From positions 1-14,104 of the forward strand of contig JAEWGS010000012.1 in assembly GCA_023388205.1 (NCBI GenBank): a DNA stretch of 14,104 bases. Reading direction: 5' to 3'. Under the pieces are notes generated by a model. That model had not been told where the DNA came from. It ran no database searches and worked only from the letters and a program-made list of their open reading frames with translations. The stretch is from Bacillota bacterium. GTDB lineage: Bacteria > Bacillota > Clostridia > Saccharofermentanales > Fastidiosipilaceae. A program made the translations under genes and the position numbers. This document shows, piece after piece, positions 1-6,284 of this stretch. The number at the start of each line of letters is the position of its first letter. The stretch's first letter is position 1.

Positions 1-1
1 T

Positions 2-1183
2 GCTTGGTACGTACCGACGCCTAAGGAAATAAAAGCAGCATTAGATCTTGATGTGATTGGCCAAGAAGCCGCCAAAAAGGCTTTGGCAGTGGCCGTTTAT
101 AACCACTACAAGCGCATTTTGACGAACGAAACGAAACTTCAGGAGCGTGCACCTTTAGGTCACTACAAAACACAAGAAGATTGGCGTAAGGCTTTTGAAT
201 CACATAAAGACGATATCGAATTGGGCAAATCAAATATTCTGCTCATCGGCCCGACCGGAACGGGGAAAACGCATTTAGCGAGAAGCTTAGCCAAAATTTT
301 AGATGTGCCTTTTGCTGTGGCTGATGCAACTACGCTGACCGAAGCGGGTTACGTCGGTGAAGATGTTGAGAACATCCTGTTGAAGCTTTTGCAAGCGGCG
401 GATTGGGATATTGAACTGGCTGAACGCGGCATTATCTACGTCGATGAAATTGATAAGATCTCACGGCGAAGCGAAAATCGATCGATTACAAGAGATGTCA
501 GCGGTGAGGGTGTGCAACAGGCGCTTTTGAAAATTCTGGAGGGAACCATCGCTAATGTGCCGCCTCAAGGGGGACGCAAGCATCCGCAACAAGAGTTTAT
601 TCCGATGAATACCGCCAATATTCTCTTTATTTGTGGTGGGGCTTTCGATGGCCTAGAAGCATTAATTCGCGACCGCATCGGGAAGAAAAGCTTGGGCTTT
701 GGCGTAGATCAAAAGAACAACAAGGTGGACGATCAGACGATTTTTCGCCATGTCATGCCGCATGACCTTCAGCACTATGGCCTCATTCCAGAGCTGATCG
801 GACGTTTGCCGAACATTGTCACTTTGGATGCTTTGGATGAAGACGCTTTGGTTCGAATTTTGACTCAGCCGAGGGATGCTTTAATTCGTCAGTATCAAAC
901 GCTTTTAGCCTTTGATGGGACGGAGCTTGAGTTGACGGATGAGGCGATTCGAGAAGTTGCCAAAGAGGCCTTGACGCGAAAAACGGGTGCGCGGGGCTTG
1001 CGTGCGATTATGGAAGCTTTGATGTGCGATTTGATGTTTGAACTTCCGTCGCATGAGCAGGTTAAGCGCTGTGTGATCGATGCACCTTGCGTCAAAAAAG
1101 AAGGCGAGGCGACACTCTATCTTGAAGATGGCAGCGAGACAACGCTTCAAAAGCTTGAATCTGAAGTGTCTGAAAGCGCTTAG
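2..1183 (+). CDS. clpX: ClpX, ATP-dependent Clp protease unfoldase subunit (5' partial)
   Basis: AAA+ unfoldase that recognises substrates, unfolds them with ATP and feeds them into the ClpP peptidase in the cytoplasm. The reading frame is open from base 2, before the window begins, so the N-terminal zinc-binding domain is outside. The visible part opens with VPTPKEIKAAL and VIGQE, the usual start of the ClpX AAA+ module; the GTG at 53 is an internal valine codon. Visible motifs are Walker A GPTGTGKT (248-271), pore loop GYVGED, Walker B VDEIDKI, the RKH pore loop in GGRKHPQQ, a KSLGFG stretch at the place of the ClpP-binding IGF loop, and the sensor-2 motif GARGLR. Compared with the Bacillus and E. 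coli sequences as I remember them, about 24 extra residues lie between NHYKRI and the ELGKSN strand before Walker A (about 122-214). The identification is secure. No lon or engB gene follows. Confidence 0.97.
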   Translation, partial: AWYVPTPKEIKAALDLDVIGQEAAKKALAVAVYNHYKRILTNETKLQERAPLGHYKTQEDWRKAFESHKDDIELGKSNILLIGPTGTGKTHLARSLAKILDVPFAVADATTLTEAGYVGEDVENILLKLLQAADWDIELAERGIIYVDEIDKISRRSENRSITRDVSGEGVQQALLKILEGTIANVPPQGGRKHPQQEFIPMNTANILFICGGAFDGLEALIRDRIGKKSLGFGVDQKNNKVDDQTIFRHVMPHDLQHYGLIPELIGRLPNIVTLDALDEDALVRILTQPRDALIRQYQTLLAFDGTELELTDEAIREVAKEALTRKTGARGLRAIMEALMCDLMFELPSHEQVKRCVIDAPCVKKEGEATLYLEDGSETTLQKLESEVSESA

Positions 1184-1208
1184 TCAATATTATTTTTGAT
1201 TTTATAAA

Positions 1209-1302
1209 AGAAGAAGCAACGTACGCATCTGATATGTACCCAGAAACCTGGACATATTTGTTCAGTAAAGGGGGATACATCATGCGGATCGTTGCTTTTT
1301 TT
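1209..1302 (+). terminator. Long imperfect hairpin with U-tract after clpX (terminator, attenuator or structured RNA)
   Basis: The arm at 1214-1241 (starting AAGCAACG, ending TACCC) is nearly complementary to 1272-1297 (starting GGGATACATC, ending CGTTGCTT). Small internal loops or bulges fall at 1222-1223/1287-1289, 1229-1230, 1234-1235 and 1275. Inside, CTGGAC (1248-1253) pairs with GTTCAG (1260-1265) around a six-base loop. Seven T residues follow (1296-1302), and the A-rich 1209-1215 can pair with them. It could act as the clpX terminator, but it is much longer than ordinary intrinsic terminators. Other possibilities are a structured leader of the next gene, a small RNA, or a degenerate miniature inverted-repeat element. 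Confidence 0.6.
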
Positions 1303-1351
1303 ATCGCAGTTTTAACTAAGAGAAAAAAGAGAGAAAAGGATGCGATAAAAA
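1298..1351 (+). promoter_or_regulatory. Alternative stem that sequesters the U-tract
   Basis: TTTTTATCGCA (1298-1308) is perfectly complementary over 11 bases to TGCGATAAAAA (1341-1351), with a purine-rich loop of 32 bases between them. The pairing uses the same T residues that end the preceding long hairpin, so the two structures compete. This is an inference from base complementarity; no ligand-binding motif was recognised. Confidence 0.4.
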
Positions 1352-1353
1352 GC

Positions 1354-1406
1354 TGCGCTATCTTATGTCCACTTGATCAAGGATCAAGATATTAAGGTGC
1401 ATCGCA
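1354..1406 (+). promoter_or_regulatory. Structured leader in front of the ydbC-like gene
   Basis: Three nested complementarities are visible: TGCG (1354-1357) with CGCA (1403-1406), CTTA (1362-1365) with TAAG (1393-1396), and CTTGATC (1372-1378) with GATCAAG (1382-1388) around an AAG loop. The structure ends one base before the AGGAGG ribosome binding site (1408-1413), so it could influence translation start. No clear promoter was found in this gap. Confidence 0.35.
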
Positions 1407-1421
1407 CAGGAGGAATAAGTT

Positions 1422-1691
1422 ATGGCATATGCAGCAAGAAGAGAGCGTTCAGGGAGTGATCCGGTTCGTTATGAAATCAAAGCCCACCTTGGCGTGCTTT
1501 CAACCAGCGGAACTGGCTGGACGCGAGAGGTCAATATCGTTTCTTGGAATGATCGACAGGCCAGACTCGATATTCGTGATTGGGATCCAGACCATGTCAA
1601 GATGAGCCGTGGTGTGGGTTTAAATGGTGATGAAGTCATGAATTTGAGATCTATTTTGGAGAATCTAGATCCAGACACGCATCAGATTTAA
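1422..1691 (+). CDS. ydbC: YdbC family PC4-like single-stranded nucleic acid binding protein
   Basis: Small 89-residue protein matching the bacterial YdbC group of the PC4 fold, which is known to bind single-stranded DNA without sequence specificity; its cellular role is not well defined. Hallmarks are YEIKAHLGVLS near residue 18, GWTREVNIVSWN, LDIRDWDPDH and a final helix with LRSILENL. These give a four-stranded sheet followed by a helix over nearly the whole length. The ATG at 1422 has an ideal AGGAGG site 8 bases upstream (1408-1413). It lies 238 bases after clpX behind structured leader sequence and is followed by a terminator, so it is probably a one-gene unit or reached by read-through from clpX. 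The family call is good. The precise function is unknown. Confidence 0.88.
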   Translation: MAYAARRERSGSDPVRYEIKAHLGVLSTSGTGWTREVNIVSWNDRQARLDIRDWDPDHVKMSRGVGLNGDEVMNLRSILENLDPDTHQI

Positions 1692-1713
1692 GTTCGGTGT
1701 TTGCTGGATGGAT

Positions 1714-1745
1714 AGGGGCAGCTGTTGCGGCCTGCCCCTTGATTC
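1714..1745 (+). terminator. Rho-independent terminator after the ydbC-like gene
   Basis: Perfect 8-bp GC-rich stem AGGGGCAG (1714-1721) with CTGCCCCT (1732-1739), a 10-base loop, then a weak T-rich run TTGATTCTCTT. The position 23 bases after the stop codon fits. The U-tract is poor, so it may be leaky. Confidence 0.7.
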
Positions 1746-1831
1746 TCTTAATAGGACGCGTTCAGAGCGTGGCTTTATTGGGGTGACTGAGTGATCGTGC
1801 TAAATTCTTACGTTGCGGAGAACTCGCTTCC

Positions 1832-1840
1832 TGCTAATAT
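1832..1840 (+). promoter_or_regulatory. Possible extended -10 element for the AraC-type regulator gene
   Basis: TGCTAATAT (1832-1840) resembles an extended -10 (TGnTATAAT), with a weak TTGCGG (1813-1818) 16 bases upstream. The start site would fall close to 1847, leaving a leader of only about 13 bases, just enough for the ribosome binding site. Low confidence. Confidence 0.25.
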
Positions 1841-1859
1841 AAAAAAGGGAGGTGGCGAG

Positions 1860-2807
1860 ATGCACGAAGTGAAGCATAGTGTCATGGAGACACCCACGAT
1901 GAATTTAGAACACAATTTGCCCATGCCGATGGTGTATTACGGCGTGCAAAGGGATTTATCTTATTCAATTCCCAAAGAACATCCGAGTCGTCATGAGATG
2001 TATGAACTGAGTTTTTTGCTCAGCGGTAAATTGGAGTTCTTTATTTCGGGTGCCTACAAAGACTACACGGAGCAACTCAGTGCGGGCGGAGCGATTATTA
2101 TTAAGCCGAGTTATGCGCACCGTGTAAAAGCTTTGGCGGATCGCTGCGAAACGATCACTATTTATTTCAAGTTCCAAAAGCCTGGCTCGATGGCGGATCA
2201 TCCGCGATACAATCAAGAAAATCTTGAGGACTTTATGAGCTATGCGCTTAAGCGCTCTGAACCTGTCGAGGGTATGGCTCTGAAGCCTTTCATTAAATTC
2301 TACGGTGGCAAAAAAGATTTGATCGGGAGTATTGCACGATCGATTCTGAATGAAATGGATAAAAAAGACTATGGTCATGAGCTCATGACGCAGACTTTAA
2401 CCACTCAGTTGATGATTCATGCGGCAAGAGCGATTCACGCGGAGTGGGAGCAGCTTGTCCGTGTTCAAGAGGGTAAGTCACACAATGTGATCGCTCAGGC
2501 GAGGTCTTATATTCATGCCCACTTTTCTGAGCCGATTACGGATGAAGATGTGGCGAGTTTCGTCTTTTTGAGTACAGGCTATTTTAGTCGTCTGTTTAAT
2601 GAAGAGATGGGGCAGACGCCGCAGCAGTATATTACGCGCTTAAGAGTGGAGTTTGCGGAAAAACTTTTGAGTTCGACGAGTATGCGTGTGAGCGATGTGG
2701 CTGAACAGGCAGGCTTTGGTTCGACGAAACGTTTTAATTTAGCTTTTAGACGTTTCATGGGACTTACGCCGAGTGAATACCGCCGAAACAAAAGTGCGGT
2801 CGATTGA
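1860..2807 (+). CDS. AraC family transcriptional regulator with N-terminal cupin sensor
   Basis: DNA-binding transcription factor of 315 residues. Residues about 42-107 look like the cupin effector domain of AraC-type regulators (HEMYELSFLLSGK, then IIIKPSYAHRV). Residues about 213-310 form the double helix-turn-helix domain: first HTH about 227-251 (TDEDVASFVFLSTGYFSRLF), second about 276-301 (VSDVAEQAGFGSTKRF), ending in the typical GLTPSEYRR. I chose ATG 1860 because GGGAGGTGG (1848-1854) sits just upstream. The frame stays open to a GTG at 1791, which has no comparable site. AraC members usually control sugar or stress genes, but the neighbours here are housekeeping genes and no divergent target operon is present, so its ligand and regulon cannot be deduced. 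It could control itself or the following membrane protein. Confidence 0.93.
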   Translation: MHEVKHSVMETPTMNLEHNLPMPMVYYGVQRDLSYSIPKEHPSRHEMYELSFLLSGKLEFFISGAYKDYTEQLSAGGAIIIKPSYAHRVKALADRCETITIYFKFQKPGSMADHPRYNQENLEDFMSYALKRSEPVEGMALKPFIKFYGGKKDLIGSIARSILNEMDKKDYGHELMTQTLTTQLMIHAARAIHAEWEQLVRVQEGKSHNVIAQARSYIHAHFSEPITDEDVASFVFLSTGYFSRLFNEEMGQTPQQYITRLRVEFAEKLLSSTSMRVSDVAEQAGFGSTKRFNLAFRRFMGLTPSEYRRNKSAVD

Positions 2808-2834
2808 GCGCCGCGCTGATTGACTGAGCGCCGC
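2802..2834. repeat. Near-tandem 13-bp duplication spanning the stop codon of the AraC-type gene
   Basis: GATTGAGCGCCGC (2802-2814) recurs as GACTGAGCGCCGC (2822-2834), one mismatch, 20 bases apart. The first copy contains the TGA stop (2805-2807); the second carries a second TGA in the same relative place, outside the gene. Confidence 0.6.
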
Positions 2835-2974
2835 TCGAGCCCGCCAGATGATCATGCAGTTTCCACAAAAGCTGACCCAAGAACTTTCTAGGCGAAGTGT
2901 CGAGTCAAGCCACATAAGGCAGAACAATCTACTTAAAAAGAGAAGCTTTTGCTGTGCATTTTTGCCTGAGACGT

Positions 2975-2980
2975 TATAAT
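2975..2980 (+). promoter_or_regulatory. Consensus -10 box upstream of the YitT family gene
   Basis: TATAAT matches the sigma-A -10 consensus exactly. The -35 side is poor: TTGCTG (2949-2954) lies 20 bases away and nothing better stands at 17. It would give a leader of about 100 bases before the ATG at 3088. Confidence 0.45.
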
Positions 2981-2995
2981 TCTTTTGTTAATTTC

Positions 2996-3035
2996 TAAAT
3001 AGCTGGCTATAAACGGCGCTCACAACTGCTATTTA
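2996..3035 (+). promoter_or_regulatory. Inverted repeat in the leader of the YitT family gene
   Basis: TAAATAGC (2996-3003) is perfectly complementary to GCTATTTA (3028-3035) across 24 bases. It lies just downstream of the TATAAT box, so it could be an operator or an RNA stem in the leader. No riboswitch family was recognised. The rest of 2808-3087 shows nothing else clear. Confidence 0.35.
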
Positions 3036-3087
3036 TTACGCTCAGACTTGTGGGTGTTCTTGCCGCGATGCAGAAAGAGGATGAAAG

Positions 3088-4071
3088 ATGGATCGGGATC
3101 ATAAAATTCGCAAGCAGTTGCAGGAACAATTGCAATTGGCAAAGGGCAAAAATTGGATATCTCAGCTGAGCTTGAAGTCTTTGATTCGATCTATTTTGCT
3201 TTTGTGTGCGGGCTGTACCTTATCTGCCTTTGCCTTGCAGGTTTTTTATCTGCCGAACCAACTGATTATGGGCGGAGTCAGTGGTTTAGCGACGCTAATT
3301 AAGTTTGTGACTCAGACGAGCATTCCCTTTGGTACGTTGACCATCATGCTCAATGTGCCGATCTTTTTGGCGGGCGGTTATTTTATTTCGCGCAAGTTTT
3401 TAGCGACGAGTATTATCGGAAGCTTTGCTTACGGCTTTTTTATCGACTTGTGGGAACCGATTTTTTCACCGCTGAATCAATATTTTTTCTCTGACCCGAG
3501 TAGTCCAGATAATTTGATCCTCTGTGCAGTTGGGGGGTCCGTGCTCTATGGCGCCGGTATTGGCCTCATTTTGAGCGGTGGCTTTACAACTGGCGGGACG
3601 GACATTGTGGCCATTCTTATTCGCCGTTTGGACCGCCGTTTGAGTTTGGGTCAAATTGTCTGGATCATTGATGCGACGATTATTTTGGTGACGGCTTTTG
3701 TGTTCCAAATCAAAGAGCCCGGCAAAATTAAATTGGGACTTTATTCCGCGATCGCAGTGGTCGGTGAGACCCGCGCCTTGGACTTCATCCTAGAAGGCTT
3801 TAACTATAAGCGCTGCGCTTTCATTATTTCGGAGCAGTATGAGCTCATTTCGAAGATGATTATGGAAGATCTGCGCCGAGGTGTGACGGCGATTTACGCT
3901 AAGGGCATGTATTCACAAAAAGATCGTCCGATGCTCTGCTGCGTGGTGACCAAAAAGCAAGTGCCCAAGATTAAGCAGATTGCTCAGACTTGCGATGCAA
4001 ATTCCTTTGTGTTTGTCCTTGAAAGTCGTGAGGTTGTGGGCGAAGGCTTCCACGGCAAGGTCGATTTGTAA
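3088..4071 (+). CDS. YitT family membrane protein with C-terminal DUF2179 domain
   Basis: Predicted integral membrane protein of 327 residues. After a charged cytoplasmic N-terminus (1-30), hydrophobic stretches lie near 34-55, 58-76, 83-100, 106-122, 143-165 and 190-206. The signature GGFTTGGTDIV (164-174) is typical of YitT proteins. The C-terminal soluble part (about 240-320, with GVTAIYAKGMYS and CVVTKKQ) matches DUF2179, a small ligand-binding-like domain. Length and layout are normal for the family. The function of YitT proteins is not established; a transport role has been suggested for some. The ATG at 3088 has AAGAGG (3075-3080) seven bases upstream. The gene seems to have its own promoter and ends 67 bases before veg. 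Confidence 0.92.
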   Translation: MDRDHKIRKQLQEQLQLAKGKNWISQLSLKSLIRSILLLCAGCTLSAFALQVFYLPNQLIMGGVSGLATLIKFVTQTSIPFGTLTIMLNVPIFLAGGYFISRKFLATSIIGSFAYGFFIDLWEPIFSPLNQYFFSDPSSPDNLILCAVGGSVLYGAGIGLILSGGFTTGGTDIVAILIRRLDRRLSLGQIVWIIDATIILVTAFVFQIKEPGKIKLGLYSAIAVVGETRALDFILEGFNYKRCAFIISEQYELISKMIMEDLRRGVTAIYAKGMYSQKDRPMLCCVVTKKQVPKIKQIAQTCDANSFVFVLESREVVGEGFHGKVDL

Positions 4072-4100
4072 AGTGGCCAAAGAGCACTTGCCATAGGCTT

Positions 4101-4106
4101 TATAAT
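4101..4106 (+). promoter_or_regulatory. Possible -10 box for veg
   Basis: TATAAT lies 33 bases before the veg start. TTGCCA (4088-4093) is only 7 bases away, too close to be its -35, and nothing near 4078-4083 resembles TTGACA. The -10 match alone supports it. In Bacillus subtilis veg is known for a very strong promoter. Confidence 0.4.
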
Positions 4107-4138
4107 AGATAGAGCATGTTTATTGAAGGGGGCTTTCT

Positions 4139-4411
4139 ATGATCATTAAGAGCGACTTAGATGCCTGCCGCCGCGACATTGAGGCCTGTGTGGGTCGAAA
4201 AGTGAGATTGACGACAAACGGAGGCAGGCGGCGCACGGTGATTCGCGAAGGCGTTTTGGAGTGTTGCTATCCAAATGTTTTTATGGTGCGCTGCATTCAA
4301 AAACGACAGCACGTAAATCCCAATAAGCCGCGTGAAACTGAGCTGGTTTCCTTTAGTTATGTCGATGTGCTGACTCGAGTTGTCGAACTTGAAGTTGGCC
4401 CAATGATGTGA
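4139..4411 (+). CDS. veg: Veg family protein
   Basis: 90-residue protein matching Veg of Bacillus. It has the core GRKVRLTTNGGRRRTVIREGVL (VRLTTNGGRRRT near residues 22-33), the YPNVFMV strand, and the closing VSFSYVDVLTRVVEL. Veg proteins are small and predicted to be mostly beta; in B. subtilis Veg has been linked to biofilm matrix gene expression, and the molecular mechanism is unclear. The ATG at 4139 follows AAGGGGG (4126-4132) by six bases. The gene is a single unit, with a likely promoter upstream and a strong terminator after it. veg next to ispE is also known from Bacillus, which supports both calls. About ten residues (QKRQHVNPNK region) form a slightly longer central loop than I recall in Bacillus. 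Confidence 0.93.
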   Translation: MIIKSDLDACRRDIEACVGRKVRLTTNGGRRRTVIREGVLECCYPNVFMVRCIQKRQHVNPNKPRETELVSFSYVDVLTRVVELEVGPMM

Positions 4412-4430
4412 AAGGCTTTGATTTATAAAG

Positions 4431-4462
4431 GAGCGCAGAGTCAGGATTCTGTGCTCTTTTTT
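4431..4462 (+). terminator. Rho-independent terminator after veg
   Basis: GAGCGCAGAGTC (4431-4442) pairs with GATTCTGTGCTC (4445-4456), including two G-U pairs; the innermost pairs must open to form the loop. Six T residues follow (4457-4462). It lies 20 bases after the veg stop codon. Confidence 0.88.
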
Positions 4463-4526
4463 ATATCCATAGAAAGATCGTTCAGCCGATCACCCTCTAA
4501 TTTGTGGAGTGTATCTTGAGGTGAGC

Positions 4527-5816
4527 ATGGAGAAGCAGAAGGCGCTTTTAGGATCCGCTTTTGCGAAGATCAATTTGGATCTTCGCATTGGTCCCTTGCG
4601 CGAAGACGGCTATCACGAGACCAATAGCTGGATGCACCGAGTGGGACTGTGTGATTTCTTGAGCTTAAACTTTGCCGACAAAGAAGAAAAGCTCTATGCA
4701 CATGCGGCAGTCAAGGAACAGTTGGATGCGGCGAAGGTCCCTTGGGATGGCAAAGCGGTGGCTTTGGCTGATGAAGCAGAGCGTTTGCGGCCGATTTTTT
4801 CTGTAGTCGCTGCGCAAGGCCTTTTGAAAGCAGCGTATGATTGGCCAGAGGGCTTTTATGCAGCACGGCTCAGCCTGTCCATCAACGCACACATTCAGCT
4901 TCGCGTGAGCCTTATTTCAACAGTCGGTGCCTTGGATCTCAATGAAAAAAATACGATGATTAAGGCGTTTAGGTATTTTTTTGAGGATCCTAAAGCGTCA
5001 AGCGAGACGTCGAAAAACGAACACTTCCATCACTCGGAGCGACGCGAACAGATTTACGATCTATGTTGCCTGAAGTGCATCCCGATGCAAGCGGGACTTG
5101 GCGGCGGTTCAGCGGATGCGGCTGCGGTTTTTCACCTGCTCAAACAAAGTGACCCAAGTCGTGCGACGCTTTCTCATGAACCCATGAAACAGGTGGGGGC
5201 CGATGTGCCGTTTTGCTACGCTTCATACAGTGCGCATTGTCGTGGTTTGGGCGAAAAATTGACGCCTTATCCAAGACTGACCGGCTTACCCTTACTCATT
5301 GTGAAGCCACCTGAAAGTGCATCGACGGAAAGACTTTTCCTCGCACTAGATCAAAAGCGATCGAGCGCTACAAAAGCAGAGCGAGCGCAAGCTTGGACGC
5401 AAGCTTCTTTGGCTCATGAGCGTTTTCATTTGGCGCTTCGGTTCTGGTATGACAGTTGGATGAAATTGAATGGGTCGGCTTTCTTGCATGCGAATCAAGT
5501 GCAAAGGCGCAATGGGCGGCATGAGGCTTCTTTGACTACGGAAGCAAGCTGCTCTAAAGCTTTAGACGAGGCTTCTCAGACAATGAAAGAAGCGGGCATC
5601 AATGATTTCTATCGGGAAGTTTTTGCAAAAGAAGCGCCGCTTAAATTTTGTTACGAGGCTTTGGCGCACAGTGGAGCGGACTATTTTAATTTGACGGGAA
5701 GTGGAAGCGCCTTTTTTGCCATCTATCGAAGCGACTCAGAGTTGTTTTTGGCTCAGGCCTATCTCAAAGCGAAACTTGGACCGAAAGCTTTCGTTTACAA
5801 GACGACCTTGTTATGA
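4527..5816 (+). CDS. ispE: IspE, 4-diphosphocytidyl-2-C-methyl-D-erythritol kinase (enlarged)
   Basis: GHMP-family kinase of the MEP isoprenoid pathway; it phosphorylates the 2-hydroxyl of CDP-methylerythritol with ATP in the cytoplasm. Motifs in order: AFAKINLDL with catalytic Lys14, DGYHE (27-31), the glycine-rich ATP loop PMQAGLGGGSADAAA (186-200), GADVPF with catalytic Asp225, RGLGEKL (239-245) and the third GHMP motif TGSGSAFF (390-397). At 429 residues it is far longer than the usual 280-300. Extra sequence lies mainly between the first strands and the ATP loop (about 50-175) and in the C-terminal half (about 280-370). I chose ATG 4527 because GAGGTG (4518-4523) precedes it and the family begins just before AKINL; the GTG at 4509 adds six residues. 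All key residues remain, so it is probably active. Confidence 0.93.
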   Translation: MEKQKALLGSAFAKINLDLRIGPLREDGYHETNSWMHRVGLCDFLSLNFADKEEKLYAHAAVKEQLDAAKVPWDGKAVALADEAERLRPIFSVVAAQGLLKAAYDWPEGFYAARLSLSINAHIQLRVSLISTVGALDLNEKNTMIKAFRYFFEDPKASSETSKNEHFHHSERREQIYDLCCLKCIPMQAGLGGGSADAAAVFHLLKQSDPSRATLSHEPMKQVGADVPFCYASYSAHCRGLGEKLTPYPRLTGLPLLIVKPPESASTERLFLALDQKRSSATKAERAQAWTQASLAHERFHLALRFWYDSWMKLNGSAFLHANQVQRRNGRHEASLTTEASCSKALDEASQTMKEAGINDFYREVFAKEAPLKFCYEALAHSGADYFNLTGSGSAFFAIYRSDSELFLAQAYLKAKLGPKAFVYKTTLL

Positions 5817-5844
5817 GGCCTAAGAAGACGACCTTGTTCTGAGA
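5799..5844. repeat. Near-tandem duplication of the ispE 3' end
   Basis: AAGACGACCTTGTT at 5799-5812 recurs at 5825-5838, 26 bases later. With flanks, 19 of 20 bases match, including a TGA: the true stop is 5814-5816 and the copy is 5840-5842. The second copy is outside the gene, in another frame relative to it, and just upstream of the rpmH promoter. Confidence 0.75.
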
Positions 5845-5869
5845 TCGATGGGGATTTTTGTGGAACCGT

Positions 5870-5897
5870 TTGACAGTCCCAAAAGAGCCTATATAAT
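5870..5897 (+). promoter_or_regulatory. Strong sigma-A promoter of rpmH
   Basis: Perfect -35 TTGACA (5870-5875) and perfect -10 TATAAT (5892-5897) with a 16-base spacer. Transcription would start near 5904, 29 bases before the rpmH start. This is the best promoter in the window and fits a highly expressed ribosomal protein gene. Confidence 0.9.
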
Positions 5898-5932
5898 TAA
5901 CTATGTTTGTTCGTTTGTCGGGAGGTGAGAAC

Positions 5933-6070
5933 ATGAGCAAGATGACATTTCAGCCTAAGAAACGTCAGCGCAGCCGTGAACACGGTTTTCGCAAGAGAAT
6001 GAGAACGTCTTCCGGCCGTAAAGTCTTGGCGCGTCGTCGCAGAAAGGGTCGCAAGATTCTGAGCGCTTAA
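5933..6070 (+). CDS. rpmH: Ribosomal protein bL34
   Basis: 45-residue, extremely basic protein of the large ribosomal subunit. The sequence reads MSKMTFQPKKRQRSREHGFR, then KRMRTSSGRKVLARRRRKG and RKILSA, matching the bL34 pattern TxQPxxRxRxxxHGFRxRMxTxxGRxVLxxRRxKGRxxLSA over its whole length. The ATG at 5933 is preceded by a very strong GGGAGGTG site (5920-5927). It has its own consensus promoter and terminator, so it is probably transcribed largely on its own. rnpA follows 214 bases later. Identification is essentially certain. Confidence 0.98.
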   Translation: MSKMTFQPKKRQRSREHGFRKRMRTSSGRKVLARRRRKGRKILSA

Positions 6071-6077
6071 GATTTAG

Positions 6078-6100
6078 AGGTCGCTTCGGCGGCCTTTTTT
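6078..6100 (+). terminator. Rho-independent terminator after rpmH
   Basis: Seven-base-pair stem AGGTCGC (6078-6084) with GCGGCCT (6089-6095), one G-U pair, closed by a stable C(UUCG)G tetraloop (6085-6088). A run of T residues covers 6095-6100. It separates rpmH from rnpA, which in many bacteria share a transcript; it may set the ratio of the two. Confidence 0.9.
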
Positions 6101-6117
6101 CTTTACGTATTTTTACC

Positions 6118-6130
6118 TGACAAGGTGTCA
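6118..6130 (+). promoter_or_regulatory. Short palindrome in the rpmH-rnpA spacer
   Basis: TGACA (6118-6122) and TGTCA (6126-6130) form a perfect inverted repeat around AGG. It could be an operator or, with CTGACA as a -35, part of an rnpA promoter, but the matching -10 candidates are weak. The rest of 6101-6284 shows no gene and no clear structure. Confidence 0.25.
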
Positions 6131-6284
6131 ATATATTTTTAGATCACAAAGACAGCAAGCCAAAGCCACATCCTCGTGACGCCGCTTAAAGATTAGGGCG
6201 CAAATTGTTCCGAATGTTTTGGAAGATAGTGCTTTGAAAAATAAAAAAGGATAGGCTCAGCTAGAGTGAGGGAAGTCTAAGACC

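Noticed and set aside
1791..1859. GTG start giving the AraC-type protein 23 more residues
   Set aside because: There is no ribosome binding site before 1791, while ATG 1860 has GGGAGGTGG. The extra residues do not resemble the family.
4088..4106. TTGCCA and TATAAT before veg as a complete promoter
   Set aside because: The spacing is only 7 bases, so they cannot act together. Only the -10 box was kept, at low confidence.
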